Below are positions 38,190 through 47,414 of a stretch of DNA of 64,000 bases, piece by piece. This stretch comes from a virus. Each line of letters begins with the position of its first letter. Positions within the stretch are counted from its first letter, which is position 1. The DNA lies in IMG/VR virus record IMGVR_UViG_3300035701_009377, positions 1 to 64,000 of that record. One strand, 5' to 3'. Under the pieces are notes generated by a model, which worked only from the letters and a program-made list of their open reading frames with translations, was not told where the DNA came from and did not search any database. The position numbers and the translations under genes are program-made.

Positions 38190-40847
38190 TTGAAAGTCAC
38201 CGAAGCCTTCCGCAATTTCCTCCAAGCCCGAAAGACGGCGGCCAATGCCGATCTTGCGGACGCCTGGACGCCAGCAATGGAGACGCAGTTGAACGTGGCT
38301 CCAGGGAAAGGCGAGCCGGTCGCCGGGAAACGGTCAACCTGGTCGGACGGGATCAACAGTTGGTTCAACATCCGCATCCCCAAGAACGCCGCCACCGACC
38401 CCTCCTTTGACGATTACACGCTCACCTTCCCGCTCGAAGAGCACGCCGAGGGGATCGGCTGTACGGGTTGGGATTGGCAGAACCGCTCGTCGCGGTGGGT
38501 CGGCTTCGACTTCGATGCCATTACCGGCCATGCCAAGGGAGTCGGCATTTCGGACGAAGCCTTGCAGCAGGTCAAGGAAGCCGCCTGCGCGCTGCCATAC
38601 GTCGAAGTCCGCAAGAGCACCGGCGGGGGCGGCATCCACCTGTACGTGCGCTTCGATGGCATCCCCACGGCGAATCACACCGAGCACGCTGCCTTGGCCC
38701 GATGCGTGTTGGGCATGATGGCGAGTGAAACCGGCTTCGACTTCGCCAGTCAGATCGACGCCTGCGGTGGAGTGATGTGGATTTGGCACCGCAAGATGAC
38801 GGCCGCCAACCAGGGGCTTTCCATCATCAAGCCGGCGACCAAGGTGCTCACCGCTGCCGACCTGCCGGCTAACTGGCGGGACCACATCGAGGTCGTGACC
38901 CGACGCCGCACGAAGGTCCGCATCAACGAGATCGCGGAGGAGTACCTAGACCCCTTCGAGGCGTTGGCCTCGTCCCGGAGGATCGTCCCGTTGGACAAGA
39001 GCCACAAGGCCCAGATCGAGGCCCTGATGCGATCCAACTTCACTACGCTCTGGATCGCCGACCACCATCTGCTACAGACCCATACCTGCGCCCTGAAAGC
39101 CTTGATGGAAGGAGAAGAGGCCAAGGAACTCAAGCTGACGGGCCTTTTCAGGACAAACAGCGAGGGGCGCGACCCCGGCTCTCCCAACTGTTTCCTCTTT
39201 CCGCTCCCCAATGGCGCGTGGAAGGTCTACCGCTTTTCGCAAGGCGTGGGCGAGGCAGAGACCTGGACGCAGGATGGTCAGGGGTGGACTACCTGCTACT
39301 TCAACCGGGCACCCGATTTGGGAACCGTCTGCAAGGCGTTCGGCGGGGTCGAAGACCCGGACCAAGGCGGCTACGTCTTCGCGACCGCCGACAAGGCCGT
39401 CGAAGCCGCCCGCGTCCTGGGTCAGGAGATCGAGCTTTCCGACAAACGGATGCAGGCCCGCCGCGCGACGCTCAAGGCCCACAAGGACGGCCGCCTGGTG
39501 GCCCAGATCGAGAGTGCTAAAGACGACAGGCAATTGCCCAACTGGCTCGACAAAAAGGGCAAGTGGGTGCGCGTCTTCGACGTGAAGATCGACGCCGAGA
39601 AAAAGGACGATCTGGGCTCCACGGAATACGACAGCCTCGTCCGCGCCATCAAGACTACCGGCAAGCACTTCACCGGCTGGGCCGTCAGGGACAACGAGGA
39701 GTGGGTCTGGCAGCCGAGCGGCAACGTCAAGACCTATTTGCAGGACATGGGCCTTCCCAGGAACGAAGCGGAAGCGATCATGGGCGGAGCCGTCAAGCGG
39801 TCTTGGAAGCTCGTGAACATCCCCTTTCACCCGGAGTATCCCGGCGGGCGGCAATGGAACATGGACGCTGCGCAGTTCCGCTTCAAGCCGGTCGAGCTGG
39901 CCGAAGACGAAGCCCCGCTCCATCCGCACTGGGACTTGATCTTCAATCACTTTGGGACCGACTTGACCCCGGCCCTCCAAGAATTGGCCTGGGCACGAGA
40001 GGCCGGGATCAAGACGGGAGGCGACTACATGAAGATGTGGCTGGCCTGCTCCTTCCGCGACCCGTTCGAGCCAGCGCCCTACATCTTCGCCTACGGGCCG
40101 GAGGACTGCGGCAAGTCGATCATCCACGAAGCGATCAAGCTGCTTGTGACCAAGGGCGTCGTCGAAGCCGACGGCGCTCTGGGCAGCAATAACGACTTCA
40201 ACGGCGAGCTGGCCAACGCGGTTCTGTGCGTGGTCGAAGAAGTTGACCTCACCAAGGCCAAGGGCGCGCACGCCAAGATCAAGAAGTGGGTGACGAGCCT
40301 TGTCCTCTCCATCCGCCAGATGCGAACCGACCGCTATGAACAGCCCAACACCACGCACTGGATTCAGTGCGCCAACGACCCGAAAAATTGCCCCGTCTTT
40401 CCCGGCGACACGCGCATCACGGTCATCTACGTCAACGACCTGCCGCCCAAGGCGAAGATTCCCAAGAAGGAACTTCTGCTGAAACTCGAAGCGGAAGCGC
40501 CGCACTTCATGCGAACGCTCTTGGACCTGCAACTACCGACCGTCCAGGACCGCTTGCGGCTGCCGGTCGTCGCCACGGCCCGCAAGCTTCAAGCGGAAGA
40601 AAGCAACCGCACGCTTCTGGAACAGTTCATCGCGGAGTGCTGCATCGAGAGAATGGGCGAGCGCACCCTGTACAAAGACTTCTTCGACCGATTCGAGGCG
40701 TGGATGGACCCCGCCGAGCGGCACCACTGGTCGCGGATAGCGACCATCAGGGAGCTTCCCATCCGCTTCCCCGCCGTCAACGGCCACGCCAACAAGAAGT
40801 ACGTCAGCAACCTCGTGCTGCGACCGGAGACCGGCGAGCCGTGTTAA
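38190..40847 (+). CDS. Primase-helicase (prim-pol-like with SF3 helicase)
   Basis: 885 residues from TTG 38190, with GAGGA 6 bases upstream. The N-terminal part has VGFDFDAITGH (D-x-D, residues 105-114) and VRKSTGGGGIHLYVRF, resembling archaeo-eukaryotic primase-polymerase motifs. The C-terminal half has the SF3 helicase Walker A GPEDCGKSIIHE (about residue 635), Walker B VLCVVEEVDLTKAK, and the sensor region HWIQCANDPKNCPVF. Such proteins unwind DNA and make primers at the phage origin. It is the first gene of the rightward operon, next to the nested palindrome. Confidence 0.88.
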   Translation: MKVTEAFRNFLQARKTAANADLADAWTPAMETQLNVAPGKGEPVAGKRSTWSDGINSWFNIRIPKNAATDPSFDDYTLTFPLEEHAEGIGCTGWDWQNRSSRWVGFDFDAITGHAKGVGISDEALQQVKEAACALPYVEVRKSTGGGGIHLYVRFDGIPTANHTEHAALARCVLGMMASETGFDFASQIDACGGVMWIWHRKMTAANQGLSIIKPATKVLTAADLPANWRDHIEVVTRRRTKVRINEIAEEYLDPFEALASSRRIVPLDKSHKAQIEALMRSNFTTLWIADHHLLQTHTCALKALMEGEEAKELKLTGLFRTNSEGRDPGSPNCFLFPLPNGAWKVYRFSQGVGEAETWTQDGQGWTTCYFNRAPDLGTVCKAFGGVEDPDQGGYVFATADKAVEAARVLGQEIELSDKRMQARRATLKAHKDGRLVAQIESAKDDRQLPNWLDKKGKWVRVFDVKIDAEKKDDLGSTEYDSLVRAIKTTGKHFTGWAVRDNEEWVWQPSGNVKTYLQDMGLPRNEAEAIMGGAVKRSWKLVNIPFHPEYPGGRQWNMDAAQFRFKPVELAEDEAPLHPHWDLIFNHFGTDLTPALQELAWAREAGIKTGGDYMKMWLACSFRDPFEPAPYIFAYGPEDCGKSIIHEAIKLLVTKGVVEADGALGSNNDFNGELANAVLCVVEEVDLTKAKGAHAKIKKWVTSLVLSIRQMRTDRYEQPNTTHWIQCANDPKNCPVFPGDTRITVIYVNDLPPKAKIPKKELLLKLEAEAPHFMRTLLDLQLPTVQDRLRLPVVATARKLQAEESNRTLLEQFIAECCIERMGERTLYKDFFDRFEAWMDPAERHHWSRIATIRELPIRFPAVNGHANKKYVSNLVLRPETGEPC

Positions 40848-41014
40848 TCCGCGTCTACCGAACCGAGCCTTGTACCCCGTCCGTGCTCCGAGCGTCCATG
40901 CTCGCCGAAGTGGAAGTAGGCAGACCGCCCGAAGACCCAGACCTTTTCGCCGACAACTATGGCGGCGATTTCATTGAGATTGAACCCCTTGACCCCGAGG
41001 ACAAGACACCATGA
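40841..41014 (+). CDS. 57-residue acidic protein
   Basis: From GTG 40841, inside the last codons of the primase gene, ending with an ATGA overlap at 41011. Reads VLIRVYRTEPCTPSVLRASM and a strongly acidic end (GGDFIEIEPLDPEDKTP). No family recognised; the coupling at both ends supports it. Confidence 0.55.
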   Translation: MLIRVYRTEPCTPSVLRASMLAEVEVGRPPEDPDLFADNYGGDFIEIEPLDPEDKTP

Positions 41015-41493
41015 CGCAGATCAAGGATTCCGGCACCCGTTCCAACTTCACGACCGGCGCAGTCCGGGACGGACAAGACGGCAAAGGCCGCATGGACCTC
41101 TTGCCCGTTCGGGCGCTGATCGAGGTCGCCAAGATATTCGAGGCCGGAGCGAAGAAGTACGCCGCAAGGAATTGGGAGAAGGGAATCCCGCTCTCCCGCT
41201 ACATGGACAGCGGCTTGCGCCACGCCATGAAATGGCTGCGGGGCGACCGGGACGAGCCGCACCTGGCGATGGCCTGCTGGAACTTCCTCTGCCTGCAAGA
41301 CACGCAGCTTCGCATCACCGAAGGGCTGCTGCCGATGGAACTCAACGATCTGCCCTGCAATCCCATCCCACGGACGCCGGAAGCCAGGGCTACGCTGATC
41401 GACACGTCGCGACTGACTATCCGCCGACAGCGTAAAGGCACCCGAGAGGCCAAGAACCCCGTCTACCAGAAGACGAGGAAGAGCCGTGGTTAA
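41011..41493 (+). CDS. dATP/dGTP diphosphohydrolase-like protein (DUF5664)
   Basis: 160 residues. SGTRSNFTTGAVRDGQDGKG, GRMDLLPVRALIEVAKIF, FEAGAKKYAARNWEKGIPLS and HLAMACWNFLCLQDTQL match the DUF5664 family, described as dATP/dGTP diphosphohydrolases (MazG-like all-helical NTP pyrophosphatase fold). The family hydrolyses deoxypurine triphosphates and in some phages accompanies modified-base synthesis. ATG overlaps the small acidic gene by 4 bases. Confidence 0.8.
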   Translation: MTQIKDSGTRSNFTTGAVRDGQDGKGRMDLLPVRALIEVAKIFEAGAKKYAARNWEKGIPLSRYMDSGLRHAMKWLRGDRDEPHLAMACWNFLCLQDTQLRITEGLLPMELNDLPCNPIPRTPEARATLIDTSRLTIRRQRKGTREAKNPVYQKTRKSRG

Positions 41494-42100
41494 AGTCTAC
41501 TCGGGCCTGGTCCACCTCAACGGCAACCTCATGGCGGCCGTCGATCTGGAAACGACTGGCACGCAGCCGGGCTACCACGAGATCATCCAGATTGCCGTCG
41601 TGCCCTTGGACTCGGACTTTAAGTTGCCGGAAGGCGTGCGGCCATTCTACACCTACATCAGGCCCAACTACCCGGAGCGGGAGACGCCGGCCGCCACGCA
41701 GAAGCACAAGATTCCGATGACGGAACTTCTGCTCCACGCGCCGAGTTCCGAGCGTGTGCAAGATTGGCTGGTTGAGTGGTGGGAGGCATTGGACCTGCCG
41801 TTCCAGAAAAGCCTGGTGCCGCTGGCTCACAACTGGGCCTTCGAGTCCAGCTTCTTGAAGGCGTGGCTGGGCGTGCCACTGGTGGACAAGCTCTTTCACA
41901 GCCATGCCAGGGACTCGATGCTCTATGCCATCTCGCTCAATGACCGCTACGCCTGCGCCGGCGAGCCGGTCCCCTTCAATCGCGTCAGCCTCGGCTCGCT
42001 CTGCAACAAGCTCGACATCGTGAACACCAATCCCCACGACGCTTTGGCCGACTGCTTGGCCGAGGCCGAGGTCTACCGCACGCTGCTGCGGATGTACTGA
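41486..42100 (+). CDS. 3'-5' exonuclease (DnaQ-like)
   Basis: 204 residues from GTG 41486, overlapping the previous gene by 8 bases. AAVDLETTGTQPGYHEIIQI is Exo I (D-x-E), LAHNWAFESSFLKAW Exo II and NTNPHDALADCLAEAE Exo III with a H-D-x-x-x-D pattern (DEDDh). It would proofread or degrade DNA. The polymerase has its own exonuclease domain, so this one may act on RNA primers or in recombination. Confidence 0.83.
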   Translation: MVKVYSGLVHLNGNLMAAVDLETTGTQPGYHEIIQIAVVPLDSDFKLPEGVRPFYTYIRPNYPERETPAATQKHKIPMTELLLHAPSSERVQDWLVEWWEALDLPFQKSLVPLAHNWAFESSFLKAWLGVPLVDKLFHSHARDSMLYAISLNDRYACAGEPVPFNRVSLGSLCNKLDIVNTNPHDALADCLAEAEVYRTLLRMY

Positions 42101-42111
42101 GAAAGGCCGCG

Positions 42112-42573
42112 ATGGGCGATACGAAGACCGCATACCCGCCATGCGCAAAACGGCTCGAAGGCAAGGTCAATAGGGTCGTGACGCACGCCAAGTGCAATGA
42201 CCGCTCCAAGGACCGTTGCGGGCAACTCGTCAGGTCAGCGGACTGCCAGCGCTGCATCGCCGGCCCGGAAGCTGAACAGCCCGAATCCTCCAACAAAGAA
42301 GCCGACGGCGCGCCGGTCCCTGAGCCGCCGGGCCTGGTGCGCCGGGCGCTTTCCTACGCGGAGGCCCTTGCCCAATGGACGGCCGCCGGCCGACCCGAAC
42401 GGTCGGACAAGGATGTCGAGCACATCTTCACCGCCTTCTGCAAGCCCTGCCGCTGGTTCCATCGCCACCGGCAAATCTGCCGGGGCTGTGGCTGCCGCGT
42501 GGCCGACAAGGGATTCGCTATCACCAACAAGATCAAGATGGCCACCGAACACTGCCCACGAAACCTGTGGTGA
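42112..42573 (+). CDS. Cysteine-rich phage protein
   Basis: 153 residues with two cysteine clusters: CNDRSKDRCGQLV/ADCQRC in the first half and FCKPCRWFHRHRQICRGCGC near the C-terminus, ending in CPRNLW. The last block (C-x2-C...C-x2-C-G-C...CP) resembles small zinc-binding proteins found in planctomycete phages. Function unknown; a metal-binding fold is likely. Confidence 0.6.
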   Translation: MGDTKTAYPPCAKRLEGKVNRVVTHAKCNDRSKDRCGQLVRSADCQRCIAGPEAEQPESSNKEADGAPVPEPPGLVRRALSYAEALAQWTAAGRPERSDKDVEHIFTAFCKPCRWFHRHRQICRGCGCRVADKGFAITNKIKMATEHCPRNLW

Positions 42574-42578
42574 GAGCC

Positions 42579-42965
42579 ATGCCCTGCGATTGCCCGGAAG
42601 AACAACCTAGACCGACGCCGACCGGCGGCTGCAACTATCTCGTCTATTCTGGCGGCCCGCTGTCGAGCTTCTATCGCCTCGTGGAACAGGCCATCCCCGA
42701 CGTGGAACTCGCGCACAGCCGCCCCACCGTCCACGCAGACGGATCATTAGAATTTCCCGGCTCCCCGCCCGAACTGGCCGGCTATCGCCGCGACGGCCAG
42801 CGCCTCCATCCTATCTGGCCGCCATGCACGCTACGGATGCTCAAGGTCCAGGTCATCGACGCCACGTTGAAGATCGAGGGCGTCTGCGGCAATCCCCAGG
42901 CAGAGCATTTCGGCCACATGGCTGCCGTAGACCAGTGCCGCGATTGTCCGACACGGCGGTCCTGA
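42579..42965 (+). CDS. Hypothetical cysteine-containing protein
   Basis: 128 residues from ATG 42579 (MPCDCPEEQPRPTPTGGCNY), six bases after the previous stop. Cysteines at both ends (PPCTLRML, GVCGNPQA, CRDCPTRRS) may bind metal or form disulfides. Last gene of the rightward operon. No family recognised. Confidence 0.55.
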   Translation: MPCDCPEEQPRPTPTGGCNYLVYSGGPLSSFYRLVEQAIPDVELAHSRPTVHADGSLEFPGSPPELAGYRRDGQRLHPIWPPCTLRMLKVQVIDATLKIEGVCGNPQAEHFGHMAAVDQCRDCPTRRS

Positions 42966-42987
42966 TCTCATCCCCGGAATACAAGAC

Positions 42988-43011
42988 GCCCAGGCGGAAA
43001 TCCACCTGGGC
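42988..43011. terminator. Stem-loop in the convergent intergenic region
   Basis: GCCCAGG (42988-42994) pairs with CCTGGGC (43005-43011). It lies between the ends of the rightward and leftward operons, a place where a bidirectional terminator is expected. There is no U tract, so it is a weak candidate. Confidence 0.4.
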
Positions 43012-43082
43012 ATCTCATTCAACCGCGCCTTCGCCCACCAGCCGCACCAACACGCCCGGCCGCCCCGTCTCGTAGACCTTTG

Positions 43083-43262
43083 CTACTTCCCGCGCCGCAG
43101 ACGCCCCAGCGTCTTGGCCAGATTGACCTGGCGCTTCGTCGTGGGTGAAATGGTCTTTGGTGGGTGCGTTATGTAGGCTCCCAGCGACATTCCGGCGGCC
43201 TTCGCTTTGCGCGTCAGCGCGCCGGGGTGCTGGATCGCACCCTGAATCCACTTCTTCGCCAT
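43083..43262 (-). CDS. 59-residue conserved phage protein
   Basis: MAKKWIQGAIQHPGALTRKA, KAAGMSLGAYITHPPKTISP and TTKRQVNLAKTLGRL are typical of a small basic protein found near phage structural genes (W-I-x-x-A-I-x-x-P-G-A-L). Function unknown. AGGGAG precedes the ATG. Last gene of the leftward late operon. Confidence 0.65.
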   Translation of the reverse strand: MAKKWIQGAIQHPGALTRKAKAAGMSLGAYITHPPKTISPTTKRQVNLAKTLGRLRRGK

Positions 43263-43287
43263 TTTCTGGCTCCCTTCTGATTGAGGT

Positions 43288-44067
43288 TCACGGACAAACG
43301 TAAGAAACATACAGATCGTAGACATAGCGATCCACGTCAAACGCCCCGATCCAGAGCGTTTCATACCATCGAGCGGCAGCATAGTCATAGTGGTAGCCCA
43401 TGCTGATCGGCTGGTCGTAGTAGACGTGACTTCCGGCCGACTCGCTGCTCTGGTAGCTTGGAGTAAGAGCTGGCACCCATCCCGAACCAACGACCGTCGA
43501 GTCCATATTGCTGCACTGATACCAATACTCGTCTTGGCCGCCAACCTGCCGGATTTGTCCAGTATCAACCCAGCGGTCCTGGTAGATGCAATTGAGCCAG
43601 TGCAGGTGCCGCAGCGTGTAGTGAATGATCTGGCCCCCAGGCCCGCCGATGCACTCCACCAGATGCGCCATCGCATCCGTTCCGATGATGGCGGCAGCCG
43701 CCTCGTAGGTGATGTTCCCGTAGAGGTACTGCGTCACCGCGTTGGCCCCTTGCGAGCCGCCGGGTACGCAACACGGCTCATGGGGTTGGCAGTCGCACCA
43801 GCCGTCGTCAATGGCAGCGTCAAGCTCGTCGATGATCGCCTTGAGCCACTTGCCGGTAGAAGGGACGTTGAAGACGTTGTTGGAACAAATCTCCACGAGC
43901 TTGCCGCGTGCCGCCGCGATGTCCGCCGCACTCCATCGGTGCGGCGCGGTCACCAGCGGCAACCCATCCAGGGCATCGCAGCCCTCGGGTGGATTGGCGG
44001 CCAGCACATTGATCCGCTCAATCAGGCCGTTCCATGCTTCCAGCGTCAGTGGACAGGTGGCAGCCAT
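43288..44067 (-). CDS. Phage structural protein, unknown
   Basis: 259 residues. Several cysteines (EICSNN, CDCQPHEPCCVPGG) and a glycine/tyrosine-rich C-terminal half (YDQPISMGYHYDYAAARWYE) suggest a surface-exposed tail or baseplate protein. Directly downstream of the 970-residue tail protein. No family recognised. Confidence 0.55.
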   Translation of the reverse strand: MAATCPLTLEAWNGLIERINVLAANPPEGCDALDGLPLVTAPHRWSAADIAAARGKLVEICSNNVFNVPSTGKWLKAIIDELDAAIDDGWCDCQPHEPCCVPGGSQGANAVTQYLYGNITYEAAAAIIGTDAMAHLVECIGGPGGQIIHYTLRHLHWLNCIYQDRWVDTGQIRQVGGQDEYWYQCSNMDSTVVGSGWVPALTPSYQSSESAGSHVYYDQPISMGYHYDYAAARWYETLWIGAFDVDRYVYDLYVSYVCP

Positions 44068-44076
44068 GCTTGCACC

Positions 44077-46989
44077 TCAATCTTGCAGGAACGCCGTTCC
44101 TGCGCCGAACACTTCGCCTTCCGAGTCGAACTGGAAGTCGAACTCGTGCTCACCGCTCTCCTGGTCCCAAAAGGCAACGTCCGTGCGGATGCACAGGTAC
44201 TCGTCGCCGAACTTGAAGACATCCGTGAGCGGGCGGGGGCTGTCCAGGTGCTCCGAGTCCGCCACCATCGCCTCGCGGCTCAGGGCCAATTTCTGGTTCT
44301 CGCCATCCTTGACGATCCCCGCGAGGATCGACGACAGGTAGGCTGTCTTCGTCTCATTCGGGTCCGACGTATCGAGCACCTTAGTCTTGTTCAGGTCCAG
44401 GGTGATCTCCGTGGCCGTCGTGGCGTGCGGCGTGATGGCCGGCAGGCCGCGGCGAGGGTACGTCCGTAAGTTCAAGCGCGGGCGCGAGCCGGGCGAGAGG
44501 TTCACGTAAGTGGACGAGTCCACCACCGGCTGGGCCGTAAAGCCGGCGTCCGTAGGCGTCTTGTCGCCGCGGTCGCTCTGCGACGTGAAGACGACGTTCG
44601 GACCACCCACGAAAATGATGTCCCCTTCGGGGATCGTGGACGTATCACCCACGGGCAAGCTCCCCGTTGCGCCCGAACCTATCCCGTCGCCGCCTGCACA
44701 GCCGGCGGCAATCTCGTCGGCTGGCGGCCAAGTCTCATTCTGCGAAAGGGCCGCCGGCCAGAAGAAATGGTATTGCTCCATTGCGCCGGACACGACGGGG
44801 ACCAGACACTCGAAATCGACGCAGTTGTCCGCTGAGTTGTAGTTGGCCTTCTCGACCATCGCCAACACGGGACCATTAGCCACGTAGGGGGTGGCGAAGT
44901 CCAGCGTCACGGCGTCGAAGGTTTCCAGGTTCAGCTTGTTCAGGAACGTCTTCAGCTTGAGCCGCTTCCAAGTGTTCGACTTACGGATCAGCCAGAACGT
45001 CGCGCACTTATATATAATGTCAGGCTGGTTGTAGATGTAGAAGTCGTACTCCTGCTCCTGGGTGCCGTATTTGGCGACATTGTGCCGCAGGATGATGGTC
45101 TTCTCCGCCTTGTCCTTCGCCTGGTCCGAAAGGTCGGCCCAACTCTGCCGCCACTTCACCTTCATCTTGGTCACGATCTCTTCGGTGGCGGTAAGTTCTA
45201 CCTCGATGCCGCCCTCGGCGTCGATGTCGCTCACGGTAATCGGGCCGGCCGGCGTCGGCTCCTCGGGCAGGTATTTCAAGTAGAACAGCCCATTGCTAAT
45301 CCACAGGGCGCAGCGGGCCTGGAAGGCAATCTCTTGCAAGACCTGGATGGTGTTCTTCCGCTCCAAAAGCGGAAAGTTCGCAGGGAACGGCTGGAGCTTC
45401 TCCTGGAGGTGATCGAAGGATGCCTCGTCCCAATCCAGATCGGTGTAGTGGAGAATCAGGTATCTGAGGATTTCCACGATGTCCGGGCCGACGCTCGACT
45501 CGAAGGTGACGTAAAGATCGTCGCTCCAGCCCTGGTCCGTGATGGAAGAAAGTGGCTTGGCGACGACAATCTGCACCGCCGTCACTGAGCCGTAGGTCTG
45601 GGTCGTGACCGTGTACAGGTCGGTCGGCACGTCTACCAGCCGCCGCTCGCCGGTGAGTTGCTTGTAGGCTTTGACCGCCAAGACGGTGCCCGGCACGATG
45701 GAAGCGATGTAGGTAATCGGCTCGTCGCTGGCAACCTTCACCGATGCGCCGGGATCGGCCCAGAAGTGCTGGGCCACCGGCTCGGTGTCCATCTGGTGCG
45801 TGGTGGCCTGGGTGTTCGTCATCACCGCCCCCTCGTCGATGATCTTATTTCCCTTCGGGAACCCATCGCCATAGCCATTGGGGACTTCCGACTCGTAGCG
45901 ATAGTAGCTCCGCTGTGTCGGCTCCAGACAGACCGCCGGCTCCTCGGTCTTCTCCGTATACGCGGAGGCTGCGGTGGCATCGTTTGCCGGATGCTCTCGG
46001 CTTTGGACGTGGAACACGTCGCCCTCGAAGTACCCGGTGAACAGGCCGCCGTTGACGTTGATGGTGATGGTCCGAGCCTGCGGAAAATCCTCGCCGCCGA
46101 GGATGCGGATGGGATTCTCGCCCAGACCCTTGGCGTTGGCCTCGTCGATTTGCTGTTGCCGGCGGGCCAGGGCGCAGGCCCGTTGGCGGTCGCGCCGCGC
46201 CACGGCTTGCAGGATTTGCTGGTTGAGTGAGTCGATCTGCTTTTGGATGTCGGCCGCCTTTTGGGCATCAACCGGCGGATGGGCAAAGGGTGCCCAACAG
46301 TCCTTCACCCTCTTGAGGTGATTGATCTGAACGAGCATCTGCAAAAGGCTGAGCGTGAATTGCGAGTCGTCGGCACCATCCGGCAGCGAGGCCCATAGGT
46401 CCATGCCGCTCAAGACGCCTACGCCGGTAAGCGTCGTGCCCATGACCGCCTTGTTGACTTGCAGCGTGGGACAATTGACCACCGTGCCGAAGATCATCGG
46501 CCATGCCTTTCCCACCATGTCCGCCGGCAGGTAGGGAAACTGCCCTTCCTCGGCCGAAAAGCCGATTTCCTTGTCTTCCAGTTGCGACAGGATCGTGAAC
46601 TTGACAGTGCGGTCCCGCTCGCTCCAAGTGATGGGCGAACTCAGCTTGCCGCTAAAGAGCAGGAACTTGTCGGAAAGTTCGAGGCCGGTGAAATACTGGA
46701 AGACCCGACAGGTCCGCTTGTGAACGTCGTGGCTATCGAGGATGTCCTTGATGCTGCCGTCCGTGTCGTCCAGCGTGACGGCAAGTTCCTGCGAGCCGCT
46801 GTTGCTACTGACGCCCACGACGTTATCCAAGTCGCCGACCTCGACGATCCGTCCTGGAATGTCGCCTACGGTGCGGTCGGCATAGACGGCCGTGCTGCCG
46901 TCCACCCAATCCACCTCGATGATGGTGATGGGTTCATTGCCGTATCGGTTTGCCAGCTTGGCTAGTCCGGCTGCGGATATGCTTCTCAC
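44077..46989 (-). CDS. Large tail-tip/hub protein
   Basis: 970 residues from GTG 46989, which overlaps the upstream stop by GTGA. Beta-rich N-terminal part (ITIIEVDWVDGSTAVYADRT, GSQELAVTLDDTDGSIKDIL) and a stretch WSERDRTVKFTILSQLEDKE like siphovirus tail-tip hub proteins. A helical segment with basic residues (IQKQIDSLNQQILQAVARRD) lies near residue 270. Position after the distal-tail-like gene and before the unknown structural gene fits a tail-tip or central fibre component. The exact homologue is not recognised. Confidence 0.7.
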   Translation of the reverse strand: MRSISAAGLAKLANRYGNEPITIIEVDWVDGSTAVYADRTVGDIPGRIVEVGDLDNVVGVSSNSGSQELAVTLDDTDGSIKDILDSHDVHKRTCRVFQYFTGLELSDKFLLFSGKLSSPITWSERDRTVKFTILSQLEDKEIGFSAEEGQFPYLPADMVGKAWPMIFGTVVNCPTLQVNKAVMGTTLTGVGVLSGMDLWASLPDGADDSQFTLSLLQMLVQINHLKRVKDCWAPFAHPPVDAQKAADIQKQIDSLNQQILQAVARRDRQRACALARRQQQIDEANAKGLGENPIRILGGEDFPQARTITINVNGGLFTGYFEGDVFHVQSREHPANDATAASAYTEKTEEPAVCLEPTQRSYYRYESEVPNGYGDGFPKGNKIIDEGAVMTNTQATTHQMDTEPVAQHFWADPGASVKVASDEPITYIASIVPGTVLAVKAYKQLTGERRLVDVPTDLYTVTTQTYGSVTAVQIVVAKPLSSITDQGWSDDLYVTFESSVGPDIVEILRYLILHYTDLDWDEASFDHLQEKLQPFPANFPLLERKNTIQVLQEIAFQARCALWISNGLFYLKYLPEEPTPAGPITVSDIDAEGGIEVELTATEEIVTKMKVKWRQSWADLSDQAKDKAEKTIILRHNVAKYGTQEQEYDFYIYNQPDIIYKCATFWLIRKSNTWKRLKLKTFLNKLNLETFDAVTLDFATPYVANGPVLAMVEKANYNSADNCVDFECLVPVVSGAMEQYHFFWPAALSQNETWPPADEIAAGCAGGDGIGSGATGSLPVGDTSTIPEGDIIFVGGPNVVFTSQSDRGDKTPTDAGFTAQPVVDSSTYVNLSPGSRPRLNLRTYPRRGLPAITPHATTATEITLDLNKTKVLDTSDPNETKTAYLSSILAGIVKDGENQKLALSREAMVADSEHLDSPRPLTDVFKFGDEYLCIRTDVAFWDQESGEHEFDFQFDSEGEVFGAGTAFLQD

Positions 46990-47384
46990 TGCTCGACTCC
47001 CTCGAACTCCAAGTCGATCATCTGCGCCTCGCCGACCGGCCACGGGGCAATTGCCGGCCCGGCCTTGTCGGGCGTGTCGAACTCGAACGGGTTATTCGTG
47101 AAATTGCCCACCCACGTCCGGCCGTTGTGGTCGGTGACCTTCACCGGCGAGGCGAAGTAGGCGAAAAGAAAAGCCCGCAATTCAAGGCCCTTGTTGCGCA
47201 TCAGCCGGAAGGTCCACTTCAGCTTCCGGCGATCGCCCTTCCGCTTGACGTAGGTGTAGCGAGTACCATCCATCGCCGTCTTGCGCGCCACGGTCGCCGT
47301 TAGACCCTCCTGGTCGCTAAACTGCGGGTTGGGCAGCAGCGTCGTGGTCTGCAACATCGGGTAGGGGGCTTGCAGCGTGAACAT
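46986..47384 (-). CDS. Tail protein (distal-tail-like)
   Basis: 132 residues, beta-rich (YVKRKGDRRKLKWTFRLMRN, GLELRAFLFAYFASPVKVTD). The short beta-sandwich layout and position just before the tail-tip protein suggest a distal tail or baseplate component. No clear family. Confidence 0.58.
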   Translation of the reverse strand: MFTLQAPYPMLQTTTLLPNPQFSDQEGLTATVARKTAMDGTRYTYVKRKGDRRKLKWTFRLMRNKGLELRAFLFAYFASPVKVTDHNGRTWVGNFTNNPFEFDTPDKAGPAIAPWPVGEAQMIDLEFEGVEQ

Positions 47385-47414
47385 GGTCTCTCCTTGCCAA
47401 GCATTAAGTCGGCA

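Noticed and set aside
39072-40532. 486-codon minus frame inside the primase-helicase
   Set aside because: Antisense to helicase motifs and without a recognisable domain.
43015-43082. Possible extra gene downstream of the 59-residue protein (VYETGRPGVLVRLVGEG)
   Set aside because: No start codon with a ribosome binding site before the readable part; probably non-coding or a remnant.
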